Shown: positions 17,252 through 25,901, numbered from the stretch's first letter. The stretch: 64,000 bases of DNA from Roseovarius halotolerans (GCF_900172255.1 NZ_FWFU01000001.1:806001-870000); one strand, 5' to 3'. Notes: a model not told the origin generated them from the letters alone. A program made the numbers and translations.

Positions 17252-18099
17252 GCGCGCTCGGCGGGGCGCCCCCGGCCCAGCGGGTCAAGGTCGCGCGGGG
17301 CGCTGCCGGATGCCATCGCCTGCCAGTCAAGCACCTGGCGCATGAGAACCGAGCGTCCGACGCAAAGGATCGCCGGGGGTTCGAGGCCGCTTTCGGCGAT
17401 ATCGGCGGTCATGCGCGCGAGCGTGGTTTCCAGAACCGATTGGTCGCCGGTGGTGGCCGAGCAGACAATGGCGCAGGGCTCGTCCGCGGGCCGGCCGGCA
17501 GCCATGAGCGCATCGGCGATGCGCTGCACATGTTTCATGCCCATGTAGATCACGATCACCTGACTGCCCTGGGCAATGGCATTCCAGTTCAGCGATGAGG
17601 GCGCCTCGCCCGACTGGTCATGGCCGGTGACGAAGGTGACCGATTGGTTCACGTCCCGATGGGTCACCGGAATTCCGGCATAGGCCAGCCCGCCGATCCC
17701 GGCGCTGATGCCCGGAATGATGCGGATCGGAACGCCGTGCTGCACCAGCGTCTGCGCCTCTTCGCCGCCACGCCCGAAAACGAAGGGATCGCCGCCCTTG
17801 AGGCGCAGCACCCGTTTGCCCGCGCGGGCAAGGTCCACCAGATGCAGGGAGATGTCGCGCTGCTGCGCCGATGGCTTGCCGCCGCGCTTGCCTGCATAGA
17901 CATGCTCGGCCTCTGGCGCCCAGTCGAGAATCGTCTTTTCCACCAGCGCGTCATAGATCACCACATCCGCCTGTCGCAGCGCATTGAGGCCATGCAGCGT
18001 CAGCAGCCCCGGATCGCCCGGACCCGCGCCGCAAAGCCAGACCCAGCCGGGTTCAAGGGTCGGCCAGTCGCCGCCGGGGAGGGTGATCGAGTCGCTCAT
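17248..18099 (-). CDS. cobA: Uroporphyrinogen-III C-methyltransferase
   Basis: CobA methylates uroporphyrinogen III at C2 and C7 with SAM, giving precorrin-2 for cobalamin or siroheme. The 283-residue protein has the family's glycine-rich N-terminal VWLCGAGPGDPGLLTLHGLNAL, the GGDPFVFGRGGEEAQ motif, and the VTFVTGHDQSG region. It lacks the CysG dehydrogenase/chelatase domain, so it is the stand-alone type. It is the first gene of a cobA-cobB pair on the minus strand. The 136-base gap to cbiD is divergent; I see no B12 box or long leader there that would mark a cobalamin riboswitch. Confidence 0.95.
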   Translation of the reverse strand: MSDSITLPGGDWPTLEPGWVWLCGAGPGDPGLLTLHGLNALRQADVVIYDALVEKTILDWAPEAEHVYAGKRGGKPSAQQRDISLHLVDLARAGKRVLRLKGGDPFVFGRGGEEAQTLVQHGVPIRIIPGISAGIGGLAYAGIPVTHRDVNQSVTFVTGHDQSGEAPSSLNWNAIAQGSQVIVIYMGMKHVQRIADALMAAGRPADEPCAIVCSATTGDQSVLETTLARMTADIAESGLEPPAILCVGRSVLMRQVLDWQAMASGSAPRDLDPLGRGRPAERA

Positions 18100-18235
18100 G
18101 CCCCTCTGTATGCCCGGATCGCCCGGCGCGCGAAAGGTTCCAAACGACCCGAAGCATGGGTTGGTGCGACATCGGGGAGATGCCGGAAAATTGCCAATTG
18201 GCGCGACTGGAGCACGCGCCTATAGTCCGCCCGAC

Positions 18236-19282
18236 ATGAGCCGCAAGGACCCCAAGCAATTGCGCCGTGGCTGGACCACGGGCGCCTGCGCCACCGCCGC
18301 CACGCGCGCCGCGCTGATGATGCTGTGGGGCGAGGGACGAGCGCGCGCGGTGCGCATTGCACTGCCCGGTGGCCAGACCCCGGAGTTCGAGATCGCACAT
18401 CATGCGGAGGGCGAGGGTTGGGCCGAGGCCGGGGTGATCAAGGATGCGGGTGACGACCCCGATGTGACGCATGGCGCGATGATCGTGGCGCGGGTCGCAC
18501 CGTCTGCGGGCGGCATCCTGTTTCGGGCCGGTGACGGCGTGGGCGTCGTCACCAAGCCGGGCCTGCCGATCCCGCCCGGCGAGCCCGCCATAAACCCGGT
18601 TCCGCGCGAGATGATGCGCGTCACCGTGCGCGACATGGCGGCGCGCCTGAGCGAGCGGGCCGATATCGAGATCACGGTTTCGGTGCCGGGTGGACAGGGG
18701 CTGGCGCAGCAGACATGGAACCCGCGCCTTGGGATCGAGGGCGGGCTGTCGATCCTTGGCACCACCGGCATCGTGCGCCCGTTTTCCTGCGCGGCCTGGA
18801 TCGCCTCGATTCATCGCGGTATCGACGTGGCGCGCGCCAGCGGGCTGGATCATGTGGCGGGCTGCACCGGCGCGACCAGCGAAAAGGCGGTGCAGGCACT
18901 TTATGATCTGCCCGATGTGGCGATGCTGGACATGGGCGATTTCGTCGGTGGGCTGCTTAAATACCTCGCGCGGCATCCGGTGGAGCGCATCACCATCGGT
19001 GGCGGGATCGCCAAGATGACCAAGCTGGCGCAAGGCGCGCGCGATCTACATTCGGGGCGCAGCCAGGTGGATTTCGACCGACTTGCCGAGGCCCTGGAAA
19101 GGGATGAATTGCGGCACGTGAATACTGCGTTGCAAGCCTATGAAATATCAGGTGAAAACATGGCTGTCTGGGTGGCGGAGAATGCGCTTTCCTCGGTGTG
19201 CGCGATGCTTCCTGCGGAGATTCGCGCCGACACCGCGGTGATCGATCGCGCCGGCCGGGTGGTGGCGAGGGCGGGAGCATGA
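18236..19282 (+). CDS. cbiD: Cobalt-precorrin-5B C1-methyltransferase
   Basis: CbiD methylates C1 of the corrin ring using SAM after ring contraction. The 348-residue protein begins LRRGWTTGACATAATRAALM, the family's opening, and has GGQGLAQQTWNPRLGIEGGLSILGTTGIVRPFS and the GGGIAKMTKLAQGARDLHSGRS region. The family is best known from the anaerobic, cobalt-early pathway, but CbiD also occurs in alphaproteobacteria with otherwise aerobic cob genes. The start ATG at 18236 was chosen because the longer frame upstream lies antisense to cobA. Its stop overlaps the cobK start by ATGA. Confidence 0.94.
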   Translation: MSRKDPKQLRRGWTTGACATAATRAALMMLWGEGRARAVRIALPGGQTPEFEIAHHAEGEGWAEAGVIKDAGDDPDVTHGAMIVARVAPSAGGILFRAGDGVGVVTKPGLPIPPGEPAINPVPREMMRVTVRDMAARLSERADIEITVSVPGGQGLAQQTWNPRLGIEGGLSILGTTGIVRPFSCAAWIASIHRGIDVARASGLDHVAGCTGATSEKAVQALYDLPDVAMLDMGDFVGGLLKYLARHPVERITIGGGIAKMTKLAQGARDLHSGRSQVDFDRLAEALERDELRHVNTALQAYEISGENMAVWVAENALSSVCAMLPAEIRADTAVIDRAGRVVARAGA

Positions 19283-20013
19283 CGCTTTTGCTATTGGCAG
19301 GCACCGGCGAGGCGGCGCTGATCGCGCGCGATCTGGCGGCGCGCGGGCAGGTGGAGGCTGTGGCGTCGCTGGCCGGGGCCACCCGTACGCCGCGGCCTTT
19401 AGGCCTGCCGACAAGGACCGGGGGTTTTGGCGGCGAAGAGGGGTTTCGCACCTATCTGGAGCACGCCGGGATCACCGCCATTCTGGACGCCACCCACCCC
19501 TTTGCGGAGCGCATCTCGCATCGCAGCGCGCGAGTCTGCGGGGAACTGGATCTGCCCTATTGTCAGCTTCTTCGCCCGCCCTGGATGCCCACACCGGACG
19601 ACCGCTGGATCATGATTTCGCACGAGGAAGAGGCCGCGCGCCATATCGCGCATGGCAGCACAGTCTTTCTGGCCACCGGGCGCCAGACGCTGAACCGTTT
19701 TGCGAACCTGTCCCAATGCCGCCTTATCTGCCGTCAGATCGATCCTCCCGACGGCCCCTTTCCCTTTCCTAATGGCGACTTTCTTGTGGGCAGTCCGCCG
19801 TTTTCCGTGGCCGCCGAGGTCGAGACCTTTACCCGGCTCGAAGTCGACTGGCTTATCGTCAAGAACGCTGGGGGCGAGGCGCCGCGCACGAAACTGGTGG
19901 CGGCGCGTGATCTCGGGATCGGGGTCATCATGCTGGAACGTCCCGCGCAGCCCGAAGGGGTTGAGCGCGTCGAAACCGTGAATGAAGCGCTGGACTGGGT
20001 GGCAGGGCTGTGA
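19279..20013 (+). CDS. cobK: Precorrin-6A reductase
   Basis: CobK reduces precorrin-6A to precorrin-6B with NADPH. The 244-residue protein starts MTLLLLAGTGEAALIARDLA, the dinucleotide-binding opening of the CobK/CbiJ family. It has ILDATHPFAERISHRSARVC and the C-terminal IVKNAGGEAPRTKLVAARDLG block. The length is normal. It overlaps cbiD by four bases at the start and the next gene by four bases at the end, so the whole run cbiD-cobK-alkA-esterase has ATGA/GTGA-type junctions and is probably one transcript. Confidence 0.94.
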   Translation: MTLLLLAGTGEAALIARDLAARGQVEAVASLAGATRTPRPLGLPTRTGGFGGEEGFRTYLEHAGITAILDATHPFAERISHRSARVCGELDLPYCQLLRPPWMPTPDDRWIMISHEEEAARHIAHGSTVFLATGRQTLNRFANLSQCRLICRQIDPPDGPFPFPNGDFLVGSPPFSVAAEVETFTRLEVDWLIVKNAGGEAPRTKLVAARDLGIGVIMLERPAQPEGVERVETVNEALDWVAGL

Positions 20014-20639
20014 GCGGGCGCATAATCGAAACCCTTGCCGATGTCGAGGAGGGCGCGGCGCATCTGAGCGGGTTTTGCCCGCGCATGGCCCATGCCCATG
20101 AGCAGACCGCGCCACTGCCCCTGCGCCGCCGACCAGACGGGTTCGCACAGCTCTTGAACGCCATTGTCAGCCAGCAGGTCAGTGTCGCCGCCGCCGATGC
20201 GATCTGGCAGCGGATGAAGGCCGCGCGTCTGACCGGGCCGCGCAAGATTATCTGGGCCAGCGATGATGATCTGCGCGCCGCAGGGCTGAGCCGGCAGAAG
20301 GTCCGCTATGCCCGCGCGCTGGCCGAGGCGCGGATCGACTATCGCAGCCTGCGCAGCGCCCCGACCGACGAGGTTATACGGCACCTGACCCAAGTGCCCG
20401 GAATCGGTGTCTGGACGGCGGAAATCTATGCGATGTTCAGCCTTGGGCGCGCGGATGTGTTTGCGCCGGGCGACCTGGCTTTGCAGGAGGGGGCGCGGCT
20501 GCTTTACGATTTGCCTGAGCGCCCGAGCGAACGGGCGCTGCGCGAGATGGCGCAGGCCTGGGCCCCGTGGAGATCGGTTGCCGCGCGGCTGTTGTGGGCC
20601 TACTACGCGCAGATGAAACAAAGGGAAGGGATCAGATGA
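20010..20639 (+). CDS. DNA-3-methyladenine glycosylase II (AlkA type)
   Basis: This 209-residue enzyme belongs to the helix-hairpin-helix glycosylase superfamily, which removes alkylated purines. The opening LNAIVSQQVSVAAADAIWQRM and the hairpin LTQVPGIGVWTAEIYAMFSLGRADVFAPGDLAL are typical, with the catalytic Asp in APGDLAL. It lacks the extra N-terminal domain of E. coli AlkA, giving the shorter form common in alphaproteobacteria. Translation starts at GTG 20010 inside the cobK stop. Coupling to cobalamin genes has no obvious functional reason; it may simply be operon packing. Confidence 0.93.
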   Translation: MSGRIIETLADVEEGAAHLSGFCPRMAHAHEQTAPLPLRRRPDGFAQLLNAIVSQQVSVAAADAIWQRMKAARLTGPRKIIWASDDDLRAAGLSRQKVRYARALAEARIDYRSLRSAPTDEVIRHLTQVPGIGVWTAEIYAMFSLGRADVFAPGDLALQEGARLLYDLPERPSERALREMAQAWAPWRSVAARLLWAYYAQMKQREGIR

Positions 20640-21301
20640 CACGCGTATTGCAAGCCGGCCGGAAGGAACCGCATTCCGGCACCACCCGCTCTATCGTGGT
20701 GTTCCTGCATGGTTACGGCGCGAATGGCGCGGACCTGTTGGGGCTGGCCGATGTGTTGGGCGAGCATCTGCCCGACACGCTGTTCGTCGCGCCCGATGCG
20801 CCCGAGACGATTCCGATGATGCCGAGCGGGCTGCAATGGTTTCCGATCCCTTGGATCGACGGTTCGAGCGAAGAGGAATCGGAGCGCGGGTTGCTGGCGG
20901 CGGCAGATGATCTGAACGCCTTTCTCGATGCGCTGATGGTCGACGAGGATGTGCTGCCCGAGCAGGTGGTGCTGTTCGGCTTCAGCCAGGGCACGATGAT
21001 GGCGCTGCATGTGGGACCGCGTCGCGAGGACGAAGTGGCGGGAATCGTTGCGTTTTCGGGCCGCCTGCTGCGTCCAGAGCTGCTGGAGGACGAGGTCGCG
21101 AGCCGCCCGCCGGTGATGCTGATTCATGGCGATGCCGATGACGTGGTGCCGCCCCAATCGCTGCCCGAGGCCGCCGAGGCGTTGCAGTCGGCGGGCTGGA
21201 AGGACGTCTATGCCCATGTCATGAAGGGCACGGCGCATGGCATTGCCCCTGATGGGTTGCAGGTGGCGCTGGCCTTCATGCGCGACAAGCTGGGGCTTTG
21301 A
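20636..21301 (+). CDS. Alpha/beta hydrolase, phospholipase/carboxylesterase family
   Basis: The 221-residue protein has the small-esterase layout. FLHGYGANGADLLGLAD contains the oxyanion HGYG, the nucleophile Ser sits in GFSQGTMMAL, the acid Asp in IHGDADDVVPP, and the His in KGTAHGIAPDGL. These proteins hydrolyse short acyl esters or lysophospholipids; the physiological substrate is not known. The start at 20636 overlaps the glycosylase stop by ATGA, making it the fourth gene of the cbiD-led run. Three bases after its stop the convergent VOC gene ends. Confidence 0.92.
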   Translation: MTRVLQAGRKEPHSGTTRSIVVFLHGYGANGADLLGLADVLGEHLPDTLFVAPDAPETIPMMPSGLQWFPIPWIDGSSEEESERGLLAAADDLNAFLDALMVDEDVLPEQVVLFGFSQGTMMALHVGPRREDEVAGIVAFSGRLLRPELLEDEVASRPPVMLIHGDADDVVPPQSLPEAAEALQSAGWKDVYAHVMKGTAHGIAPDGLQVALAFMRDKLGL

Positions 21302-21305
21302 GGCG

Positions 21306-21737
21306 TCAGAACCAGAGGCGGGGTTCGGCGAATTCGAGCGAGTTCCCCGCCGGGTCGCGGAAGTAGATCGAATACGCGCCGTTGGGCCATTCGAATGCGG
21401 ATTCGATGGGGTGGCCGGCGGCGGTCAGGCGCGCGCTCCAGGCCTGCATCTCCTCACGCGAGGCGGCAAAGCAGAGATGTCCGGGGCCGCGCGCGCCATG
21501 TGTGGGTACCGGGAGCTTGCCGCCGGACGATCCTTTCTCTGTCGCATTCGGGTTGAATATCAACAAGATAGCCCCGCCAACCCGATAGAAGGCATGGCGC
21601 CCCTCGACATGTGCGATCTCTTCGAGGCCCAGCACCCCGCCATAAAAGGCGCGGGCGGCGGGGAGGTCTTCGACATAGAGGCCGGATTCGAGGATGGCCG
21701 TGACGGGGGGTGCGGGGGGCAGGGCTGTATCGGTCAT
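21306..21737 (-). CDS. VOC-family (glyoxalase/dioxygenase fold) protein
   Basis: A 143-residue single vicinal-oxygen-chelate domain with two paired beta-alpha-beta-beta-beta units. The first unit has SGLYVEDLPAARAFYGGVLGLEE. Possible metal ligands are H in GPGHLCFAAS and E in SLEFAEP. RDPAGNSLEFAEP is the typical end of the fold. Members include glyoxalase I, fosfomycin-resistance enzymes and ring-cleavage dioxygenases; the specific reaction cannot be assigned. The gene is convergent with the esterase and divergent from the HNH gene. Confidence 0.85.
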   Translation of the reverse strand: MTDTALPPAPPVTAILESGLYVEDLPAARAFYGGVLGLEEIAHVEGRHAFYRVGGAILLIFNPNATEKGSSGGKLPVPTHGARGPGHLCFAASREEMQAWSARLTAAGHPIESAFEWPNGAYSIYFRDPAGNSLEFAEPRLWF

Positions 21738-21788
21738 GATGCGTGAGTTTGCGGGCTGGGGATGGGGGCGTCAAGGTCGTGCAACGCC

Positions 21789-21797
21789 TGTGGATAA
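21789..21797 (+). promoter_or_regulatory. Isolated DnaA box
   Basis: TGTGGATAA is an exact match to the reverse complement of the TTATCCACA consensus. It lies in the 225-base divergent gap between the VOC and HNH genes. No cluster of boxes, AT-rich unwinding stretch or dnaA/dnaN neighbour is present, so this is not an origin; it could be a regulatory box or chance. Confidence 0.3.
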
Positions 21798-21962
21798 CTG
21801 TCATGGGCGCGTTACGAAGCCGGGGTAGACCTGCGCTAGATATGCCGCATATGTGGGGCTTGTCTGGGAAGGAACACGATATATAGTGATTTCCACAGAG
21901 GGGCGGGTTGGCCCGCTCCGGAACCGAACACAGGGTGATCCGGGCGGGGAGATTTTCGCGAG

Positions 21963-22547
21963 ATGGACGGTGACTTCAGGAGTGAATTCGTCAGGGAGCC
22001 GGCGGGGCTCAAGCAGCATCCCGCGCTGGTCCTGAATGCTGATTACAGGCCGTTATGTTACTACCCGTTATCGCTCTGGCCCTGGCAAGAGGCGGTCAAG
22101 GCGGTTTACCTTGATCGTGTTGATATCGTTGCACAATATGACGAGGTTGTCCGCAGCCCCAGCATCGAGATCCGGATCCCCAGCGTGATCGTGCTGAAAG
22201 ATTTCGTGAAGCCGCAGAAACGGGTGGCGTTCACGCGGTTCAACCTGTTCCTGCGCGATGAGTTCTGCTGCCAGTATTGCGGAGCGAAAGGCGATCTGAC
22301 CTTTGACCATGTGGTGCCGCGCGCCGCGGGTGGGATCACCAGCTGGGAGAACGTGGTCGCCGCCTGTTCGAGCTGCAATTTGCGTAAAGGTTCCAAGAGC
22401 TTGCGCCGCGCGGGTATGAGCCTCAAGAAGCCGCCAAGGATGCCGGGGGCCGAGCAGCTTCGCAATCTGGGGCGGAAATTCCCGCCCAATCACCTGCATG
22501 AAAGCTGGGTCGATTTCCTCTACTGGGACGCCGAACTGGAGGCGTGA
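21963..22547 (+). CDS. HNH endonuclease
   Basis: The 194-residue protein has an HNH nuclease module in its second half. CQYCGAKGDLTFDHVVPRAAGG carries a zinc CxxC and the catalytic His, and WENVVAACSSCNLRKGSKS carries the Asn and the second CxxC. The N-terminal part (ALVLNADYRPLCYYPLSLW) is a conserved extension seen in a widespread bacterial HNH family close to McrA. No methylase, toxin or phage gene adjoins, so a restriction role is not implied; DNA repair or maintenance is possible. The start ATG at 21963 follows a weak purine stretch (GGGGAG). Confidence 0.88.
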   Translation: MDGDFRSEFVREPAGLKQHPALVLNADYRPLCYYPLSLWPWQEAVKAVYLDRVDIVAQYDEVVRSPSIEIRIPSVIVLKDFVKPQKRVAFTRFNLFLRDEFCCQYCGAKGDLTFDHVVPRAAGGITSWENVVAACSSCNLRKGSKSLRRAGMSLKKPPRMPGAEQLRNLGRKFPPNHLHESWVDFLYWDAELEA

Positions 22548-22916
22548 CGCCGTACCCTGTTCCGCGCGCCGAGATTGGTACAAATCGTCCGTTTTGTACG
22601 GCGGTTCTGTACTGAAATCGGCTGACGCATCTGAAGATTTGTACAAAAGCCCCCGAGCGCGGTGATCCGGGGGGCGGTGGCCTGCTCTTGCCGGAGGGCG
22701 AGGCGGATCTGAGGCGTCTGAAAACTGCCGATCTGCGCGACGCCGAAACCGGGAATTCCGAAACCGGCGCGACATGGCACGAAGCCCTGAATCGAATTCC
22801 ACGAGATCAGCATTTTCCGGCCTGAAATTCGACAGGTTCGCGGCGGAAAATGGATGGGTTGCGCGAGCTGTCCTCAAAGAAAGTGTTAACCCCTCCCGAG
22901 TAAGTGTGTTTCGGTC
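22548..22916. other. 369-base intergenic region with four TTTGTAC-type elements
   Basis: No credible gene is present here. The first 100 bases hold an inverted repeat GTACAAA (22578-22584)/TTTGTAC (22593-22599), a further TCTGTAC at about 22606-22612, and the exact palindrome TTTGTACAAA (22638-22647). Such clustering looks like a multi-site operator. The remaining 270 bases up to the Hint gene show nothing I can identify. Confidence 0.5.
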
Positions 22917-23972
22917 ATGGCCACAATTTTCGACCTCATAGAAGTCACGAGTATCAGTTCACACACGACGTATTCAGTAGCGAACGGCAATCTGCTGGGC
23001 GTGGTGGAAGCTGCCGTATCCACGGAGTTCGACGACGGCGAGTTCGATGAGGGTGACGTTTTCACGCTGGATGGCCAGAGCTACCAGATCGACGAGATCG
23101 AAGAGCCGGCGAGCAGCGGACGATTCACCACTGGTAATGGCACCAATATCAGCTTCGATCCGCAGAGCGAAAGCAGTCTGGACGTGATCTTCCTGACCGT
23201 TTCCAACGGGAGCGAAACGCGGTATTTCGTTATCCCGAGCGACGGATACGGCGACCTCAATATCACGCAGATCCGAACCGGTGATTTGACCCCCGTCGGG
23301 GGGAGCGACGCCGCCCTCGTTTCGACGACGGACAACGAGGTGAACATCGTCTGTTTCTGTGCCGGAACGATGATCGGTCTTGGCGACGGGTCCGAGATTG
23401 CCGTCGAGAAGCTGGAGGCGGGGGACCGCGTGGCAACCGTGGATCGCGGCGTTCAGACCATCCGCTGGGCCGGGCAAAGGGCATTGTCGGTGCCGACGAT
23501 GCTGCGCTACCCGAGATTGCGGCCGGTCGTGATCCCGGCGGGCGCGTTGGGGCCGGGCGTTCCCGAGCGGGACCTGCATGTCTCGCCGCAGCACCGGATT
23601 CTGCTTCGCTCGCGTATCGCGCGGCGCATGTTCGACGCCGATGAGGTGCTGGTTGCCGCCAAGCATCTTGTCGGGGTGAACGGGATCAGAACGGACCACG
23701 CAACCTGGAAGGTGACCTATGTGCATCTTCTTCTGGACAGGCACGAGATCCTGCTGGCCAACGGTGCGCCCTGCGAGAGCCTGTTTCTCGGGCCTCAGAG
23801 CGAACGCTCGCTTGGCAAGGAGGCGATGGACGAAATCGAACAGATATTCGGTGGCGCACCGGATGCTCCGGTATCGCGAGAGGCCGCGCGCAATTTCGTG
23901 CCGGGGCGGCGCGCGCGCCGGCTTGTTGCCCGCCATCAGCGCAACGGGAAGTGCCTGATAGAACCGGGTTAG
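22917..23972 (+). CDS. Hint (Hedgehog/intein-type) domain protein
   Basis: The 351-residue protein has an acidic beta-rich N-terminal part (1-140) without recognisable repeats. A Hint domain starts at CFCAGTMIGLGDGSEIAVEKLEAGDRVATVDRG, with the nucleophile-position Cys. It continues through LHVSPQHRILLRS (the HxxH-like block B) to ATWKVTYVHLLLDRHEILLANGAPCESL. This type is abundant in Rhodobacteraceae, often at the end of secreted or calcium-binding proteins. No signal peptide is visible, so export would need a C-terminal or type I signal. Whether the domain still self-cleaves is unknown. The upstream gap has repeated TTTGTAC elements. Confidence 0.87.
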   Translation: MATIFDLIEVTSISSHTTYSVANGNLLGVVEAAVSTEFDDGEFDEGDVFTLDGQSYQIDEIEEPASSGRFTTGNGTNISFDPQSESSLDVIFLTVSNGSETRYFVIPSDGYGDLNITQIRTGDLTPVGGSDAALVSTTDNEVNIVCFCAGTMIGLGDGSEIAVEKLEAGDRVATVDRGVQTIRWAGQRALSVPTMLRYPRLRPVVIPAGALGPGVPERDLHVSPQHRILLRSRIARRMFDADEVLVAAKHLVGVNGIRTDHATWKVTYVHLLLDRHEILLANGAPCESLFLGPQSERSLGKEAMDEIEQIFGGAPDAPVSREAARNFVPGRRARRLVARHQRNGKCLIEPG

Positions 23973-24210
23973 CCCCGCGGCGCCAGTGCGCATGAAGCGA
24001 CGCAACGCGATCCTGCACCCCCGCGGGCGGGCAAAGCTCGGCGTCTGTTGCACCTGAGTGCGGCGGAAAATCGTGTCGACAGCGTGATGCCAGATGGCGT
24101 CGGCGTGGTTTTCCGATCGCATCGCGCCGCGGATTATGTTGCATCATGCCTTGCGCGCGCTGCCGCATGGGCGTAGTTGCGACCCAACGCGAAGAACACA
24201 AGCCTGCTCC

Positions 24211-25134
24211 ATGCAACTCTATCTGCCCATCGCCGAAGTCTCGGTCAACGGTCCACTGCTATTGTCGGTCGGGCTGATTGTGGGGATGCTTTCGGGGATG
24301 TTCGGGGTCGGCGGCGGTTTCCTGATCACGCCGCTTCTGTTCTTCATCGGCATTCCGCCAGCCGTCGCCGTGGCGACATCGGCCAACCAGATCGTCGCCT
24401 CGTCCTTTTCGGCCATTCTGGCGCATCTGCGCCGTCGCACGGTCGATTTCCCGATGGGATTCGCGCTGATGGCCGGGGGGCTGGCCGGATCGAGCGTGGG
24501 GGTCTACGTCTTCAACCTGCTGCGCGGGCTGGGGCAGGTCGACCTGCTGGTCAACCTGTTCTACGTGGTCTGCCTGGGCCTGATCGGCGTGCTGATGTTC
24601 ATCGAGAGCGTGAACGCGATCCGCAACGCGAGGCTGCATGGCCCGCGCCCCCGGCGCAGGCGGTCGCGGCGCGACTGGGTTCATGCGATGCCGCTGCGGG
24701 TGCGGTTTCGCACCTCGGGTCTGTATATCTCGATCTTTCCGCCATTGATGGTCGGTTTCTTCGTTGGCGTGCTGTCGGCGATCATGGGTGTCGGCGGCGG
24801 GTTCGTCGTGGTGCCCGCGATGATCTATATCCTGTCCATGCCGACCAAGGTGGTGGTCGGCACGTCGCTGTTCCAGATCATCTTCGTATCCGGCTACACG
24901 ACCATGATGCATGCCTATAACAGTCATACCGTGGATACGGTGCTGGCGGTGCTGCTGATCGTCGGGGGTGTTGTCGGCGCGCAGATCGGCAGCCGGATCG
25001 GCCTGCTGCTGAAGGCCGAGCAGCTTCGCATCCTGTTGGCGCTGCTGGTGCTTGCGGTCTGTTTCAAGCTGGGGCTTGACCTGGTGTTGCGGCCGCCGGA
25101 GCTTTATTCGCTGGCAGGTCCGCGCGGGCTCTGA
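24211..25134 (+). CDS. TauE/SafE-family anion permease (DUF81)
   Basis: The 307-residue membrane protein has two homologous halves, each opening with the family's glycine-rich helix: VGMLSGMFGVGGGFLITPLLF and VGVLSAIMGVGGGFVVVPAMI. There are about eight to nine membrane segments and a basic cytoplasmic loop ([11 protein letters not shown]) between halves. Family members export sulfite, sulfoacetate or related organosulfur anions. The start ATG at 24211 (MQLYLPIAEV) was chosen because the upstream extension has no ribosome binding site; CCTGCTCC precedes it, so initiation context is weak. dddL, another sulfur-related gene, starts 83 bases downstream. Confidence 0.88.
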   Translation: MQLYLPIAEVSVNGPLLLSVGLIVGMLSGMFGVGGGFLITPLLFFIGIPPAVAVATSANQIVASSFSAILAHLRRRTVDFPMGFALMAGGLAGSSVGVYVFNLLRGLGQVDLLVNLFYVVCLGLIGVLMFIESVNAIRNARLHGPRPRRRRSRRDWVHAMPLRVRFRTSGLYISIFPPLMVGFFVGVLSAIMGVGGGFVVVPAMIYILSMPTKVVVGTSLFQIIFVSGYTTMMHAYNSHTVDTVLAVLLIVGGVVGAQIGSRIGLLLKAEQLRILLALLVLAVCFKLGLDLVLRPPELYSLAGPRGL

Positions 25135-25217
25135 GGGCCGGGGCGATCAAGGCGTCTTTACTCTTGGGCGCGAGTCGCTGCTAATGCGTCTCGCCGCCAA
25201 TGAGGGGAGAGACAAGC

Positions 25218-25901
25218 ATGACGACACCCACGCCCTTGCGCCTGAAGGATTGCCCGGACTGGCTTTATCTTTTGCGCGAGTTCGACGTGCTGTACCGGCA
25301 CGGTTCGGCCGGGGGCAGCCCGGCGATCAGGGCGCACCGCAAAGTCGTGCGTGACCGGCTGTCCGCGGCGATGGCGCGCAATCCCGAGATGATCGAGCGG
25401 GAAGGCATGCGAAAGCCGGTGTCTGCGCATCTGCCGCGCGCGCTCGACCTGGGCGAGAGGGCGGCGATGCAGGGCATGGCCCGCGCCCTGCGAGAGGTCA
25501 AGGATGCGCTGACATGGGAGTATGGCTATGAGCGGATTTCCAAGTCACTGGCCCAGAAATACGCCTATTGCGAGATACTTGGCCCGCAGGGGCCGGTGCA
25601 CTGCGAGAACCTGATCCTGGGGTTCGTGCTGTTCGCGCCCAACACCACCTATCCGCAGCACAGCCACAAGGAGATCGAGGAGAGCTACATCTCGATCTCG
25701 GGGGCGTGGTCGGAGAACAATGCGGCGGTCTTTGCGCCGGGGTCGCTGATCCTGAACCGTCCGGGCGACGAGCACAGGATCACGACCGGCGATCACGATC
25801 CCTGTCTGCTGGCCTATGCCTGGGCGGGGCCGGAGGCGCGGCTGAGCAATCCCGAGATGAAGCTGACGCGGACGCGCCGGGCCAGTTCCGAGCAGGGCTG
25901 A
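25218..25901 (+). CDS. dddL: DddL-type DMSP lyase
   Basis: DddL cleaves dimethylsulfoniopropionate into dimethyl sulfide and acrylate. The 227-residue length, the opening LRLKDCPDWLYLLREFDVLYRHGSAGGS (residues about 7-34) and the C-terminal cupin match what I recall of Roseobacter DddL proteins. The cupin metal motif TYPQHSHKEIEESY supplies two His, Glu and Tyr, and a later His in GDEHRITTG completes the set. Start ATG at 25218 has GGGGAGAG upstream. The neighbouring permease may handle a sulfur anion, but no acrylate-use genes adjoin. Other cupin DMSP lyases (DddQ, DddW) are shorter and differ at the N-terminus. Confidence 0.85.
   Translation: MTTPTPLRLKDCPDWLYLLREFDVLYRHGSAGGSPAIRAHRKVVRDRLSAAMARNPEMIEREGMRKPVSAHLPRALDLGERAAMQGMARALREVKDALTWEYGYERISKSLAQKYAYCEILGPQGPVHCENLILGFVLFAPNTTYPQHSHKEIEESYISISGAWSENNAAVFAPGSLILNRPGDEHRITTGDHDPCLLAYAWAGPEARLSNPEMKLTRTRRASSEQG

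Noticed and set aside
18100..18235. Cobalamin riboswitch between cobA and cbiD
   Set aside because: The gap is only 136 bases and no B12-box-like sequence or multi-stem leader was found on either strand.
21738..21962. Replication origin near the DnaA box at 21789
   Set aside because: Only one good box, no AT-rich unwinding element and no origin-associated genes.
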